Below, piece by piece: positions 20,785-29,546 of a DNA stretch of 64,000 nucleotides; position 1 is the first letter of the stretch, and the number at the start of each line of letters is the position of its first letter. The notes below the pieces were generated by a model, which was not told where the DNA came from, ran no database searches, and was given only the letters and a program-made list of their open reading frames with translations. Both the position numbers and the translations under genes were made by a program. Origin of the DNA: Paenibacillus sp. OK003 (GTDB lineage Bacteria > Bacillota > Bacilli > Paenibacillales > Paenibacillaceae); contig NZ_FOBD01000020.1 in assembly GCF_900109515.1 (NCBI RefSeq), positions 41,917 to 105,916 on the forward strand, given 5' to 3'.

Positions 20785-20809
20785 CAAAGAGCCTGCAAGC
20801 AGGCCCTTT
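20785..20809 (-). terminator. Probable terminator of the 20.85-21.58 kb gene
   Basis: GCCTGC-AA-GCAGGC is a perfect stem, extendable by AAAG/CTTT. The minus-strand exit is CTTTGTGTTG, a weak U-run. It lies 40 bases beyond the stop. Confidence 0.55.
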
Positions 20810-20849
20810 GGCTCTAAATATCATTAAGGTCGTCTATAGAGTAGCATGG

Positions 20850-21581
20850 TTACTGGACACAAGCCTGCATGTAGGTACGGCCTCCGTCTCCATCCTTCAG
20901 ATACGGATTGAGCCCAAAGAATTGTTCCTCCGACACATAAACACCTGTCAGCAAACGCCCTTCAAGTAATCCACCATCCACCTGTACACAGAACGAAGGT
21001 GCATCCACGTATTCCTGGTAGAGCGGAATCTGACCCGATGAATGGTGTACCTTGGATACCTTGCCCTGCTCATGCAGCGGCCGTTCAGAGAAATAGGTAG
21101 GTACAATATAACGCGCAATCACATCTAGCTCCTGTACAGTGTAGAAGGTGTCATCACCCAGCCAAGGCGCAAACATGCGAATCTTCTCATATTGCGACCA
21201 TACAATCGCCTGAATCAGCATCTCTGCTTGAACAAAACGACCCTCGCCCAGATCCAGATACACACGTTCTTCTTGGAAAGTGGGCTCGGCCTGAACCCCA
21301 ATGGAATCGGGTTGTCTCAGCTCACATCCGATACATTTCCAGCCTTTTGCTGTCTTAATCCATTTTTGCAGTACCGCCGGAGCCATGACCTGACCATTGC
21401 TATTGGTGGAATGAGTCTTCTCTCCTGCAACATCATCCTTAACCGACGGGGAATATGAAGTTCGTTTAAACAGCTCCGCAGCTTTTTTGTAAATTAAATG
21501 TACCTGGATGGATGCGCTCTCAAGTTCTGCAATATCTTGCTTGCCGTAGCGTACTTCACGGGATAAGCTTTCTTCTCTCAT
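20850..21581 (-). CDS. Conserved hypothetical protein, 243 residues
   Basis: I do not recognise this protein. It is soluble, without signal peptide or membrane segment. The N-terminal 60 residues look helical and charged (SREVRYGKQDIAELESASIQ). The middle holds a CIGC pair (GWKCIGCELRQPDS), possibly half of a zinc knuckle; only one other Cys pair candidate (residues near the end) is visible. The C-terminal half is aromatic-rich. GGAGG-like sequence (GAGGAGGCC) precedes the start. Monocistronic, bracketed by terminator-like hairpins. Base composition resembles the neighbours, so it is probably a resident Paenibacillus gene. Confidence 0.55.
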   Translation of the reverse strand: MREESLSREVRYGKQDIAELESASIQVHLIYKKAAELFKRTSYSPSVKDDVAGEKTHSTNSNGQVMAPAVLQKWIKTAKGWKCIGCELRQPDSIGVQAEPTFQEERVYLDLGEGRFVQAEMLIQAIVWSQYEKIRMFAPWLGDDTFYTVQELDVIARYIVPTYFSERPLHEQGKVSKVHHSSGQIPLYQEYVDAPSFCVQVDGGLLEGRLLTGVYVSEEQFFGLNPYLKDGDGGRTYMQACVQ

Positions 21582-21671
21582 GACAAGTGGCCTCCTCGCT
21601 CCGGCCGCCTGCGGCCATTTTATTTTACAATTATACTACAACTCGCGACAACATGTGCAGAACCCTGAAGA

Positions 21672-21706
21672 CAAAAACTCCTGATTTCCACTGGAAACCA
21701 AGAGCC
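21672..21706 (-). terminator. Terminator downstream of the HxlR regulator
   Basis: CTCCTGATTTCC pairs with GGAAACCAAGAG (12 bp, two wobble pairs) around ACT. The minus strand continues TTTTTG. A separate GC palindrome at about 21600-21614 (GGCCGCctGCGGCC, then ATTTTATTTT) points the other way, although no rightward gene is present. Confidence 0.75.
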
Positions 21707-21749
21707 TTTATCCCAACAGTTCCTTTAGTTTGAGCCGGGGAAGCTGTTA

Positions 21750-22067
21750 CTACTCAACCCAATGCTCTGCCCAATCTTGAATTTGATTCATAACGGGCTG
21801 TAGCGCCTTGCCTTTCTCTGTCAGTTCATATTCAATACGAACTGGCGTCTCCGGATAGACATGACGGATCAGAATTCCTTCGCTTTCCAGATCTTTCATC
21901 CGTTCTGACAGCATCTTATCACTCATCGATGGAATCAGGTTGGAGATATCCTTGAATCGCTTCGAACCACTCATCAACGTTTGAATAATCAGACCGTTCC
22001 AGCGCTTACCCAAGAAAGAAAACGCCGTCTCAAAGCGCGGACACATCCGCAGATCTTGGCCTTCCAC
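21750..22067 (-). CDS. HxlR/YodB-family transcriptional regulator
   Basis: A winged-helix regulator of about 105 residues of the HxlR type: CPRFETAFSFLGKRWNGLIIQTL, then the SDKMLSERMKDLE recognition helix and the wing RIEYELTEKG. The N-terminal Cys in the MCPRF motif is the thiol that YodB/CatR-like members use to sense quinones or disulfide stress, so redox sensing is possible. I place the start at the GTG at 22067, preceded by AAAGAGGTG; an upstream GTG at 22091 overlaps that ribosome binding site, and an ATG at 22046 is a further alternative. No obvious partner gene is adjacent. Confidence 0.85.
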   Translation of the reverse strand: MEGQDLRMCPRFETAFSFLGKRWNGLIIQTLMSGSKRFKDISNLIPSMSDKMLSERMKDLESEGILIRHVYPETPVRIEYELTEKGKALQPVMNQIQDWAEHWVE

Positions 22068-22296
22068 ATTAATCACCTCTTTAGAGATCACTCAACTTAC
22101 GTTTAGTTAGTATATTTCATAATAACATATTTAAGTCTCAAAGAAAACGTCTGCCGCTAAAAAGTTAAAATTTTAGAGGCATAACTCAACTTCGATGATA
22201 CAACTCAGTATACATCACATGGGACAACGGAACCATGGGAAAATATCGTCTAACTCCCATGTAGCTATCTTACCCAAAAAGTTCCTTTTATTAACC

Positions 22297-22342
22297 CAAA
22301 AAACCCTGCTGCCTCAGTCATACTTGACTTGGAGAAGGGTTC
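22297..22342 (-). terminator. Terminator of the ThuA/oxidoreductase operon
   Basis: AACCCT...AGGGTT with an inner CC-AAGTCA/TGACT-GAGG arm, followed on the minus strand by U6. It lies 47 bases past the ThuA stop and closes the leftward sugar cluster. Confidence 0.8.
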
Positions 22343-22388
22343 TTTGGTATATCGTTTATTTTATGCGTTCACATAGCCAATTTGCAGA

Positions 22389-23117
22389 TTAAACCAGCAC
22401 GTTACCAAGTGATCTTACAGGCTCGCTGAAGCCAAATTCCGGCTTAACGTTGCGCGTAGGATATGCCCACTTCACGCCATTGCTGATCACTTTTAAGATT
22501 TCCGGATTGTAGAAAGTCGGGTATGTTTCGTGCCCAGGACGGAAATAAAAGATTTTGCCTGAACCGCGGAGGAACGTGCATCCGCTTCGGAATACCTCTC
22601 CACCTTGGAAGTTGCTTACAAACACCAGCTCATCCGGCACTGGAATATCGAAGAATTCCCCATACATTTCTTCTTTTTCCAGAATGATCTTGCTATTGAT
22701 GCCCTCAGCAATTGGATGGGACGGATTCACACACCAGATAATCTCCTGCTCATTGGCTTCACGCCATTTCAGATCACAACTTGTGCCCATCAGCGCTTTG
22801 AAGGGTTTGGAGAAGTGACCGGAGTGCAGCACAATCAACCCCATGCCATCCAGGACCCGCTGTGCAACCTTCTGTGAAATCTCGTCACTCACGCGATCAT
22901 GCGCCATATGTCCCCACCATATAAGCACATCTGTCGAATTCAGCACCTCATCACTTAATCCATGCTCAGGCTGATCCAGTGTTGCAGTGCGAATGGCAAA
23001 GCCTTCGCCTCCCAGCCCGTTTGCCAACGCCATGTGCAAACCGTCAGGGTAGACTTCTTTTACTTCATCATGAATTTTCTCATGGACAAATTCATTCCAA
23101 ATGGTGACGTTAATCAT
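22389..23117 (-). CDS. ThuA-like domain protein
   Basis: A 242-residue protein of the ThuA family (class I glutamine-amidotransferase-like fold): start INVTIWNEFVHEK, the VLIWWGHMAHD and GLIVLHSGHFSKPFK elements, and a C-terminal FYFRPGHETYPTFYNP. ThuA proteins take part in catabolism of trehalose, sucrose or related glycosides through 3-keto intermediates, together with a Gfo/Idh/MocA dehydrogenase. Both partner types lie in the same operon here. AGGGGG precedes the ATG by 9 bases. Last gene of the cluster, 24 bases after the isomerase gene. Substrate unknown. Confidence 0.88.
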   Translation of the reverse strand: MINVTIWNEFVHEKIHDEVKEVYPDGLHMALANGLGGEGFAIRTATLDQPEHGLSDEVLNSTDVLIWWGHMAHDRVSDEISQKVAQRVLDGMGLIVLHSGHFSKPFKALMGTSCDLKWREANEQEIIWCVNPSHPIAEGINSKIILEKEEMYGEFFDIPVPDELVFVSNFQGGEVFRSGCTFLRGSGKIFYFRPGHETYPTFYNPEILKVISNGVKWAYPTRNVKPEFGFSEPVRSLGNVLV

Positions 23118-23141
23118 ATTCGATTTCCCCCTAGTGTAACT

Positions 23142-24110
23142 CTAAACCCACCACATATCTCCCAGTGGTTCTTCAATCAATACTTGTTGGAGATTTTGCA
23201 CAGCTTTAGAGAATCCTTCTTCTACCGACATCAGACCATCTTCGTGTTCAATACTTACGACATAATCATATCCAACCAGACGCAGAGCGCTAATAATATC
23301 AGCCCAAGTCTTATTATCGTGACCATAACCGACCGAGCGGAATTGCCATGCACGATCAAGCATGTTTGTATAATCCTGCATATCTGTTACACCATGTTTA
23401 TTTACGTTAATTGGATCAATAGTTGTATCCTTCGCATGGAAGTGATGAATCGCGCCTTCACGTCCCAGAATGTGGATCGCTTGCACCGGATCAATACCTT
23501 GCCACCACATGTGGCTTGGGTCCAGGTTAGCGCCAATCACTTCGCCTGCTGCTTCACGCAGTCTCAGCAAGGTAGCTGGTGTGTGCACTGAGAATCCACC
23601 GTGCAGTTCCAGTCCCACTTTCACATTGTGATCTGCAGCGAACTTGCCCCACTCAGTCCAGTAAGGGATAACTTTGTTGTCCCATTGCCATTTGAGAACT
23701 TCCTGGAAGTCATTCGGCCATGGTGCAACAGGCCAGTTCGGATATTTGGCATCCTCATGGTCTCCCGGACAACCGGAGAATGTATTTACAACAGGCACTT
23801 CCAGTTTCTCAGCCAGTTCTACCGTCTTAACAAAATCATCGTGGAATCCTTTCGCAATATCCTTTTGTGGATGAAGCGGGTTACCGTGACAGCTCAATGC
23901 GCTGATGGTCAGACCGCGAGATTCTACTGCATTTTTGAAATTTTTCAATGCTGTCGGGTTGGTCAGAAGCTCATCCGGTTTACAATGAGCATTCCCTGGA
24001 TGTCCACCCGTTCCGATTTCTACTGCTTTCAAGCCTTTGGATGCAACATAGTCGAGTGCATCCTCCAATTTACGTCCTCCGAATAGTACCAAAAATACGC
24101 CGAGTTTCAA
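23142..24110 (-). CDS. Sugar phosphate isomerase/epimerase (IolE/xylose-isomerase-like barrel)
   Basis: A 322-residue AP-endonuclease-2 type TIM barrel. Metal-site motifs are visible: VGLELHGGFSVHTP, GANLDPSHMWWQGIDP, IHHFHAKD and VSIEHED, which supply the Glu/Asp/His ligands of the family. Members isomerise or epimerise keto-sugars or inositol intermediates. The start codon is TTG at 24110 with GGGAGGA 7-8 bases upstream. It sits between ThuA and an oxidoreductase gene, consistent with processing a 3-keto-sugar (inference). Confidence 0.88.
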   Translation of the reverse strand: MKLGVFLVLFGGRKLEDALDYVASKGLKAVEIGTGGHPGNAHCKPDELLTNPTALKNFKNAVESRGLTISALSCHGNPLHPQKDIAKGFHDDFVKTVELAEKLEVPVVNTFSGCPGDHEDAKYPNWPVAPWPNDFQEVLKWQWDNKVIPYWTEWGKFAADHNVKVGLELHGGFSVHTPATLLRLREAAGEVIGANLDPSHMWWQGIDPVQAIHILGREGAIHHFHAKDTTIDPINVNKHGVTDMQDYTNMLDRAWQFRSVGYGHDNKTWADIISALRLVGYDYVVSIEHEDGLMSVEEGFSKAVQNLQQVLIEEPLGDMWWV

Positions 24111-24290
24111 GTGCGATTCCTCCCTAGATTAAATATCATATTAATTGCTGGTTTTATGAACCATGAACTGCATCAATTTACCGTTCAGATCACATGATTG
24201 TATCATTATTGTGGAAAATCAAGAGCTATTCTATCCTGAAATTAAACGTAAGAATACTGGTTATTTCATTGGAAATGACATCCGGTCAGT

Positions 24291-25373
24291 TTAGTCGAAA
24301 TAAACCGCTTTGCCTGTCTGAGCAGACTCGTAGATCGCTTCAAGAATCTGAGTAACCACGATGGCTTGTTCAGGTTTTACAACTGGATCTTTGTCTTCTA
24401 TGATCGCTTCAAGCCACATTCTAGCTTCACGATCCGCTTCATTTTCTGCACTGCCGGAATAAAAAGCAACTCCGCCTGCTTCCAGATCTACCTTGGTTTC
24501 AAACAGACGGCTGCGTTTCTCGCCATTGATACGCAGACCATCCTGCATATCCGCGCCACCTTCTGTTCCGCAAAGCAATGATTTCGCTTCGCCGAACTCA
24601 GCTACGTTCAGCGCCCAGCTGGATTCGATAATAATTGTAGCCCCATTCTCCATCGTCACAAAGCCGAATGCAGAATCCTCTACCTTGAATTGTTCCGGGT
24701 CCCACGGACCAAAAGCATTGGCCGCATTCTCACGTTGACCCAGCTTGTGGAAAGTTGAGCCCATAACACTTTTCGGCTTGTAATTATCCATCAGCCAAAG
24801 AGTCAGATCTAACGCATGTGTACCGATATCAATTAACGGTCCTCCGCCCTGCTTTTCCTCATCAAGGAACACACCCCAGGTAGGTACAGCACGGCGGCGA
24901 AGTGCAATCGCCTTACCGAAGTAAATATCACCCAGCTCGCCTTCTTCACACATCTGTTTCAGATATTGGCTGTCATTGCGGAAGCGGTTTTGATAGGCAA
25001 TAGACAATTTTTTACCTGTACGTTGTGCGGCCTCCAACATAGCCTGCGCTTGTGCAGACGTTTTCGCCATTGGCTTTTCACACATTACATGTTTGCCCGC
25101 CTCAAGGGAAGCGACCGTGATCACGGAATGGGAGTCGTTTGGTGTACACACATGTACCACATCAATGCTCTCATCCTTCAGCATCTCGTGATAATCCGTA
25201 TATACTTTGGCTCCCTCAGCACCGAATTCAGCTGCTGCCTCCTCCGCACGTTCTTTCACAATGTCGCAGAAAGCGACCATACGGCCCTGAGATTGTTTGG
25301 ACAGGCTGGGCATATGTTTACCTTTGGCGATTCCGCCACAACCTACGATGGCGATATTAAGTACTTTAGACAT
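24291..25373 (-). CDS. Gfo/Idh/MocA family oxidoreductase
   Basis: A 360-residue NAD(P)-dependent dehydrogenase. Rossmann domain (1-125) with GCGGIAKGKH and the family motif EKPMAKT (catalytic Lys); C-terminal beta-sheet domain with GGGPLIDIGTHALDLTLWLM. GGAGG lies 8 bases before the chosen Met (MSKVLN). The first 8 bases overlap the 3' end of the truncated isomerase gene, giving translational coupling. It probably oxidises a sugar or sugar-alcohol carbon for the ThuA/isomerase neighbours. Confidence 0.9.
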   Translation of the reverse strand: MSKVLNIAIVGCGGIAKGKHMPSLSKQSQGRMVAFCDIVKERAEEAAAEFGAEGAKVYTDYHEMLKDESIDVVHVCTPNDSHSVITVASLEAGKHVMCEKPMAKTSAQAQAMLEAAQRTGKKLSIAYQNRFRNDSQYLKQMCEEGELGDIYFGKAIALRRRAVPTWGVFLDEEKQGGGPLIDIGTHALDLTLWLMDNYKPKSVMGSTFHKLGQRENAANAFGPWDPEQFKVEDSAFGFVTMENGATIIIESSWALNVAEFGEAKSLLCGTEGGADMQDGLRINGEKRSRLFETKVDLEAGGVAFYSGSAENEADREARMWLEAIIEDKDPVVKPEQAIVVTQILEAIYESAQTGKAVYFD

Positions 25374-25847
25374 GAACAAGTCCTCCATTAGCGGCATATT
25401 TTCTAATCCAGTTCATACTGCTCTCGATGCTTTGCAGTGGATGATTCTGACATACATCCTGTTCCACAACAAGCCACTCGGCTCCCGCCTGATCTGACGC
25501 TTTAGCTACAGCCCCCAGATCTACCTCGCCTTGGCCAAATTCCACTGTCAGGACTTGACCTTCTGAACGGCACATGTCTTTCCAGTGAACCAGCGGCAGA
25601 CGTCCCGCATACTTCGCGATGACTTCCGTTGGCGGGGATCCTGCGGCGTGAGCCCAACACGAATCCAGCTCCATTTGCAGGTGGAAAGCGTTTACGTTAT
25701 CATCCATCGCGTATAACGCCTGCTGACCCTCAACCTGCTCTGTAAATTCAAAATCATGATTGTGATACATTAACACCATATCCTGCGCTGCACATTTCTC
25801 ACCAATCTCATTGAGGGAAGCAAATACGTTATCCCATTGTCGTTGTA
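25366..25847 (-). pseudogene. 5'-truncated sugar phosphate isomerase/epimerase
   Basis: The frame from the ATG at 25779 encodes 137 residues that match only the C-terminal half of an IolE-like barrel (MYHNHDFEF, ELDSCWAHAAG, LPLVHWKDM, GQGEVDLG). Upstream of that ATG the same frame continues as WDNVFASLNEIGEKCAAQD, also family-like, until it meets the stop region of the preceding oxidoreductase; an in-frame TGA follows and no good start or ribosome binding site exists. The N-terminal half, about 120-140 residues, is missing. A deletion has apparently fused this remnant to the preceding gene. A 137-residue product might still be made but lacks half the barrel. Confidence 0.75.
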
Positions 25848-26951
25848 TTAGTGTGACTGTACAGCCTCTGACTGATTTTCATCTGTATTGTTTTCTGCTG
25901 CTGCTTGATAGGTGCTCTCCAGTTGGATGTGTTTGCCCTCAAGCGAGGAACGCTGGAACGCATGCATAGCTTCAAGCACATGGTAGGCGAGCTTGCCACT
26001 GGCCTTGTGTTCGCGTCCGGCTCGAATGGATTCAACCATTTCGGTAACGCCGATTCCGCGCTCATTCTGTCTGCTTTCAAAAGCAGGCGTCACAGTCTCC
26101 CAAGTGTCCTGGCCGAATCTGCGCAGCTTCACTTCCCCGTTAAAAAAGTTGGGGTCCGGTATGCTCATCGTGCCTTCGGTACCGTAGATTTCAATCCGAG
26201 GCAAATCCGAAGCACCCCGGATATCGAAGCTGGTGATCATGGTTGCAATGGCACCTTTCTCAAAATCAATCGTTCCTGCCAAATGTGTTGGCGTCTGTAC
26301 CTCAAGAGGTGTACCTTCCTTTGGCCCGGAACCAATAACGCGATCTGTAATCTGTACACCTGCTGAGGAACTAATTCTGCGAATCGGTCCAAGGAGGGTG
26401 ATCAGCGCTGTCAGATAGTAAGGCCCCATATCGAACATCGGTCCGCCACCAGCGACATAAAAGAACTCCGGATTCGGATGCCAAGCTTCCGGCCCTCCAC
26501 CCATGAAAAATGAAGTTGCCGCAATTGGCTTACCAATCCGTCCTTCTTCAATAGCCTTGCGGGCAGTCTGAATCCCTGATCCAAGGAACGTATCCGGTGC
26601 TGAACCAACATACAATCCTTTTTCCTCAGCCAGTTCAATTACCTTGCGACCATCCTCAAGAGAGATTGCCAACGGTTTCTCGGCATACACATGTTTACCT
26701 GCTTCTAGCACAGCCAGATCCGTCATGGCATGACTACCAGGAACCGTGAGGTTTAGCACAAGCTCAATCTCGTTATCTTGCAGCAACTCATCTACATTGT
26801 AAACGTTTGCGATATTAAATTCATCAGCTCGTTCTTGTGCCCGTTCACGGATCAAATCCGCAACAGCCACCACTTCAATGAGAGGATTATCTTTTAAGTT
26901 TTCCAGATAAATGGCGCTAATGTTACCGCAACCAATAATGCCCGCTTTCAT
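25848..26951 (-). CDS. Gfo/Idh/MocA family oxidoreductase
   Basis: About 367 residues. The Rossmann start is MKAGIIGCGNISAIYLENL, the catalytic motif is AEKPLAIS, and the C-terminal domain has GGGPMFDMGPYYLTALITLLG. The start is uncertain: ATG 26951 has GGAG only 3 bases before it, GTG 26960 has AAGGAG 12 bases before it, and ATG 26972 abuts AAGGAG. The much longer frame to 27149 is not credible. Its tail (NTDENQSEAVQS) looks like a short hydrophilic extension and lies exactly at the junction with the truncated isomerase, so its C-terminus may also have been altered by the deletion. First gene of the leftward operon, divergent from the AraC regulator. Confidence 0.88.
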   Translation of the reverse strand: MKAGIIGCGNISAIYLENLKDNPLIEVVAVADLIRERAQERADEFNIANVYNVDELLQDNEIELVLNLTVPGSHAMTDLAVLEAGKHVYAEKPLAISLEDGRKVIELAEEKGLYVGSAPDTFLGSGIQTARKAIEEGRIGKPIAATSFFMGGGPEAWHPNPEFFYVAGGGPMFDMGPYYLTALITLLGPIRRISSSAGVQITDRVIGSGPKEGTPLEVQTPTHLAGTIDFEKGAIATMITSFDIRGASDLPRIEIYGTEGTMSIPDPNFFNGEVKLRRFGQDTWETVTPAFESRQNERGIGVTEMVESIRAGREHKASGKLAYHVLEAMHAFQRSSLEGKHIQLESTYQAAAENNTDENQSEAVQSH

Positions 26952-27148
26952 TTTCTCCACAGTGATGTTCATCTCCTTATGAGTGGTGAGAACCTGTAAC
27001 TTGCATATTTGTAATTGAAGGTTTTGCGCTTGAGTGTTGCACTTGAATTTAATACTATGGTATTCCGTTTCGGCTTCAATTAAAATGAATAATATGATCG
27101 AAACATGAACTATCTGGTCATAATTTTCAAATTGCAAGGAGTATGCCA

Positions 27149-27967
27149 ATGCCGACTGATTATTCCTGCCAGGTTCTTACAGCAGGCTTCTCATTTCATC
27201 GCAAACCTTATATAGGCTTGCATCCTGAGGGAGTAAAGAATTACTTGTTGAGGCTTCAGACGGACGGACGTTGCCGAGCTCGTGTAGACGGCACCATGTC
27301 GCTTGTTGATGCGGGCGATCTGCTTCTGTTTAGTCCAGATGAGCCGTATGAACTGAGAATAGACAAAGAGCAAAATCCGATGGGTGAACGACTTGTGGAG
27401 AGTGGTGATTACCATATTTTCTTCAATGGAGACTGGGTGGATGAGTGGTGGAAACATCACAAGCGGCCGAACCGGATCAAGGTGCAGCTGACTGAAAGCC
27501 TGCTCACCCTGTTTCGACAGCTCGTGCTGGAGCAGCGCCGTATTTCCAATCCGTACCCTGAAATCGCCAGTTATTATATGCGAATTCTTTGTCTTGAAGT
27601 GGATCGTATGCTCTCGGAGCATCCGACGATTACCAATACCAACTATGTGGCATATGAGATTAAAAGTTACATCGAGGAGAACGCTTCTTCTCTATTCAAG
27701 CTTGAAGATATAGCTACCCATATTGGAATCAGTGTTTCACGGGGGGTTCATCTCTTCAAAGAAGCATTTGGTAAAAGTATTATGCAATATACGCTGGATG
27801 TAAGGCTGAACATGGCCAGGGAACGGATCATTTTCAGTCCAATGACACTCGAACATGTAGCCGAGTCTTCCGGCTTTAACAATTATACGTATTTCCACCG
27901 GGTATTCCGCTCCCGGTTCGGCATGTCGCCCAAAGAATTTCGCGTCATTCACCGGGAACAGATGTAA
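27149..27967 (+). CDS. AraC-family transcriptional regulator
   Basis: A 272-residue one-component regulator: cupin-like N-terminal sensor (about 5-130, with LVDAGDLLLFSPDEPYEL) and C-terminal double helix-turn-helix (about 165-270; LEDIATHIGISVSRGVHLFKE and the conserved YFHRVFRSRFGMSPKEFR). AAGGAG is 7 bases before the second ATG, which I take as the start. It is divergent from the oxidoreductase/isomerase operon and is its likely activator, responding to a sugar. Confidence 0.9.
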   Translation: MPTDYSCQVLTAGFSFHRKPYIGLHPEGVKNYLLRLQTDGRCRARVDGTMSLVDAGDLLLFSPDEPYELRIDKEQNPMGERLVESGDYHIFFNGDWVDEWWKHHKRPNRIKVQLTESLLTLFRQLVLEQRRISNPYPEIASYYMRILCLEVDRMLSEHPTITNTNYVAYEIKSYIEENASSLFKLEDIATHIGISVSRGVHLFKEAFGKSIMQYTLDVRLNMARERIIFSPMTLEHVAESSGFNNYTYFHRVFRSRFGMSPKEFRVIHREQM

Positions 27968-27977
27968 TCGCTTCATT

Positions 27978-27993
27978 AATACGTATACGTATT
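27978..27993. repeat. Perfect 16-bp palindrome after the AraC gene
   Basis: AATACGTATACGTATT is a perfect palindrome with no loop and no T-run, in the 40-bp gap between the convergent AraC gene and the 104-residue gene. It could be a protein-binding site or a weak bidirectional stop. Role unknown. Confidence 0.5.
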
Positions 27994-28007
27994 ATTCGTA
28001 ACTGGAC

Positions 28008-28322
28008 TTATTTGCGCGCAGCAATCGCTTCGGATACAACCATAGCCAGATCTTCGTTGCCAAACATGGATAGTACGCCTAATACGGTATCGTCCGGAAT
28101 GTCACCGGCTTCCTCCTTGGATACAACTAGCTTCAGCACCTGCTGCAAACGCTCATTGCTCAGTTGTTCCGGGTAGGCTTGCCGGTACATCTCTTCCGGG
28201 TCCAGTCCCTGATTGACACACCATTGGGCAAATACCAGAATCATCATTTCCTCTTCCTGTCTATACGTCTCAATTACAGCTTCCTCAATCTGTTTGTTGC
28301 GTTCTTTTTCATATTCATCCAT
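28008..28322 (-). CDS. Small conserved hypothetical protein, 104 residues
   Basis: I do not recognise the family. The protein is soluble and strongly helical by composition: an acidic N-terminus (MDEYEKERNKQIEEAVIE), then a YRQAYPEQLSNERLQQVL segment and a C-terminal GNEDLAMVVSEAIAARK. No motif suggests catalysis or DNA binding. The ATG is preceded by GGAGGAAGAATAATACC, giving a usable ribosome binding site. Base composition is that of the neighbours. Single gene between convergent and codirectional units. Confidence 0.6.
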   Translation of the reverse strand: MDEYEKERNKQIEEAVIETYRQEEEMMILVFAQWCVNQGLDPEEMYRQAYPEQLSNERLQQVLKLVVSKEEAGDIPDDTVLGVLSMFGNEDLAMVVSEAIAARK

Positions 28323-28407
28323 GGTATTATTCTTCCTCCAATATCGTTTAATGAATCATTAGTGCGGAAGGCTCCATTCTCATACTCCCGCACGATCCTC
28401 TTCCAGA

Positions 28408-29346
28408 TTAACCGCGGATAAGCTGTTCAGCCAGGTCATGACTGTCCATGACGTGACTTGCACTGATGGCACAGTCATCCGGGGTTTCAAGATTTGCCAA
28501 AAATTGATCAATCGCTCCGGTGAAACCTCTTCGGGTCAAAATACTTTCCCAGCTGCCAAAGGTTTCCTTGCGTTCCTGTGCACCGCGTTCCTCATATTTC
28601 GCTATTTCCATGTTCAGTACTTCTACCGATCTTCCCCCGCCATACAGCTCAAGCTTCTCCAGATCCGCTCCTGCTTGGCGTACCATATCGAATCTGCCAT
28701 ATGCTGTTCTGCCCAGCTTGGCTGATCCTGCGGCGTGCAGCAGTCGGTCCAAATCATTTTTTCGTATCCATTGATGGAGCAGCTGCACATTGTGATCCGA
28801 ATACCATAACATCAGGTCAAGCATATGAATCAGATCGTCATAGATCGTTTCCGCAGCAGGACGATCCTGAATGCCTGTCCGATGTTTAGTTACTGTCAGC
28901 GATTCAAAGCCTTGTCCAGCCTGCATCCATTCCTTCGCGTTTTGATACAACGGTGCAAATCTCCGGTTAAAACCTACCGCCAAAAGAAGACCCTGTGCTT
29001 CCGCAAATGCGGTCATTTCTTCCGACTCCCGTAACGTATAAGACAGAGGTTTGTCCACGTATACTGCCAGCCCCCGCTCCAAACATTGCATGACAATGTC
29101 AAAATGAGCTTCTGTCGCTGTATGTACAAACACCGCATCCAGATCCCAGGACAACAATTCTTTCATATCCGTTGTTCCATTGTTCAATCTATAGGTATGC
29201 TGTATTTCCTTCACCGGCTCGGGAGAACGGTTCATAATCCCCGTAATTTCCACGTTTGAGTGGGCAGTCAACAGCGGCAAATATACTTTGCGTGCAATAT
29301 CCCCGAGTCCGATGATCGCAGCACGGGTTCGCTTGGTTGTTTCCAT
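28408..29346 (-). CDS. Gfo/Idh/MocA family oxidoreductase
   Basis: A 312-residue oxidoreductase: TRAAIIGLGDIARKVYLPLL Rossmann start, catalytic motif VDKPLSYT, and the C-terminal region ETIYDDLIHMLDLMLWYS. It is slightly shorter than the two cluster paralogues and more diverged. AAGGTGG lies 10 bases before METTKR, which I use rather than the Met three codons earlier. Monocistronic by position; it is separated from the ThuA operon by the AraC gene, so joint function is only a guess. Confidence 0.87.
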   Translation of the reverse strand: METTKRTRAAIIGLGDIARKVYLPLLTAHSNVEITGIMNRSPEPVKEIQHTYRLNNGTTDMKELLSWDLDAVFVHTATEAHFDIVMQCLERGLAVYVDKPLSYTLRESEEMTAFAEAQGLLLAVGFNRRFAPLYQNAKEWMQAGQGFESLTVTKHRTGIQDRPAAETIYDDLIHMLDLMLWYSDHNVQLLHQWIRKNDLDRLLHAAGSAKLGRTAYGRFDMVRQAGADLEKLELYGGGRSVEVLNMEIAKYEERGAQERKETFGSWESILTRRGFTGAIDQFLANLETPDDCAISASHVMDSHDLAEQLIRG

Positions 29347-29546
29347 TATGATCATTCCACCTTCAGATGAGTTCTATATTTCTACGTCCTATAGTGTAAC
29401 CCTTCAGACACCAACATGCCAGTGATTGCAGCTAGAATCGGCACGAATTGTCCATCCTTTGGTTGAACGTGGTAAACTTTAGAGAGACAGCAATACGGAT
29501 TGGGATACGGTAAGACCTTCCTGGTCTGAAAGGAGCGTTTGGGATT

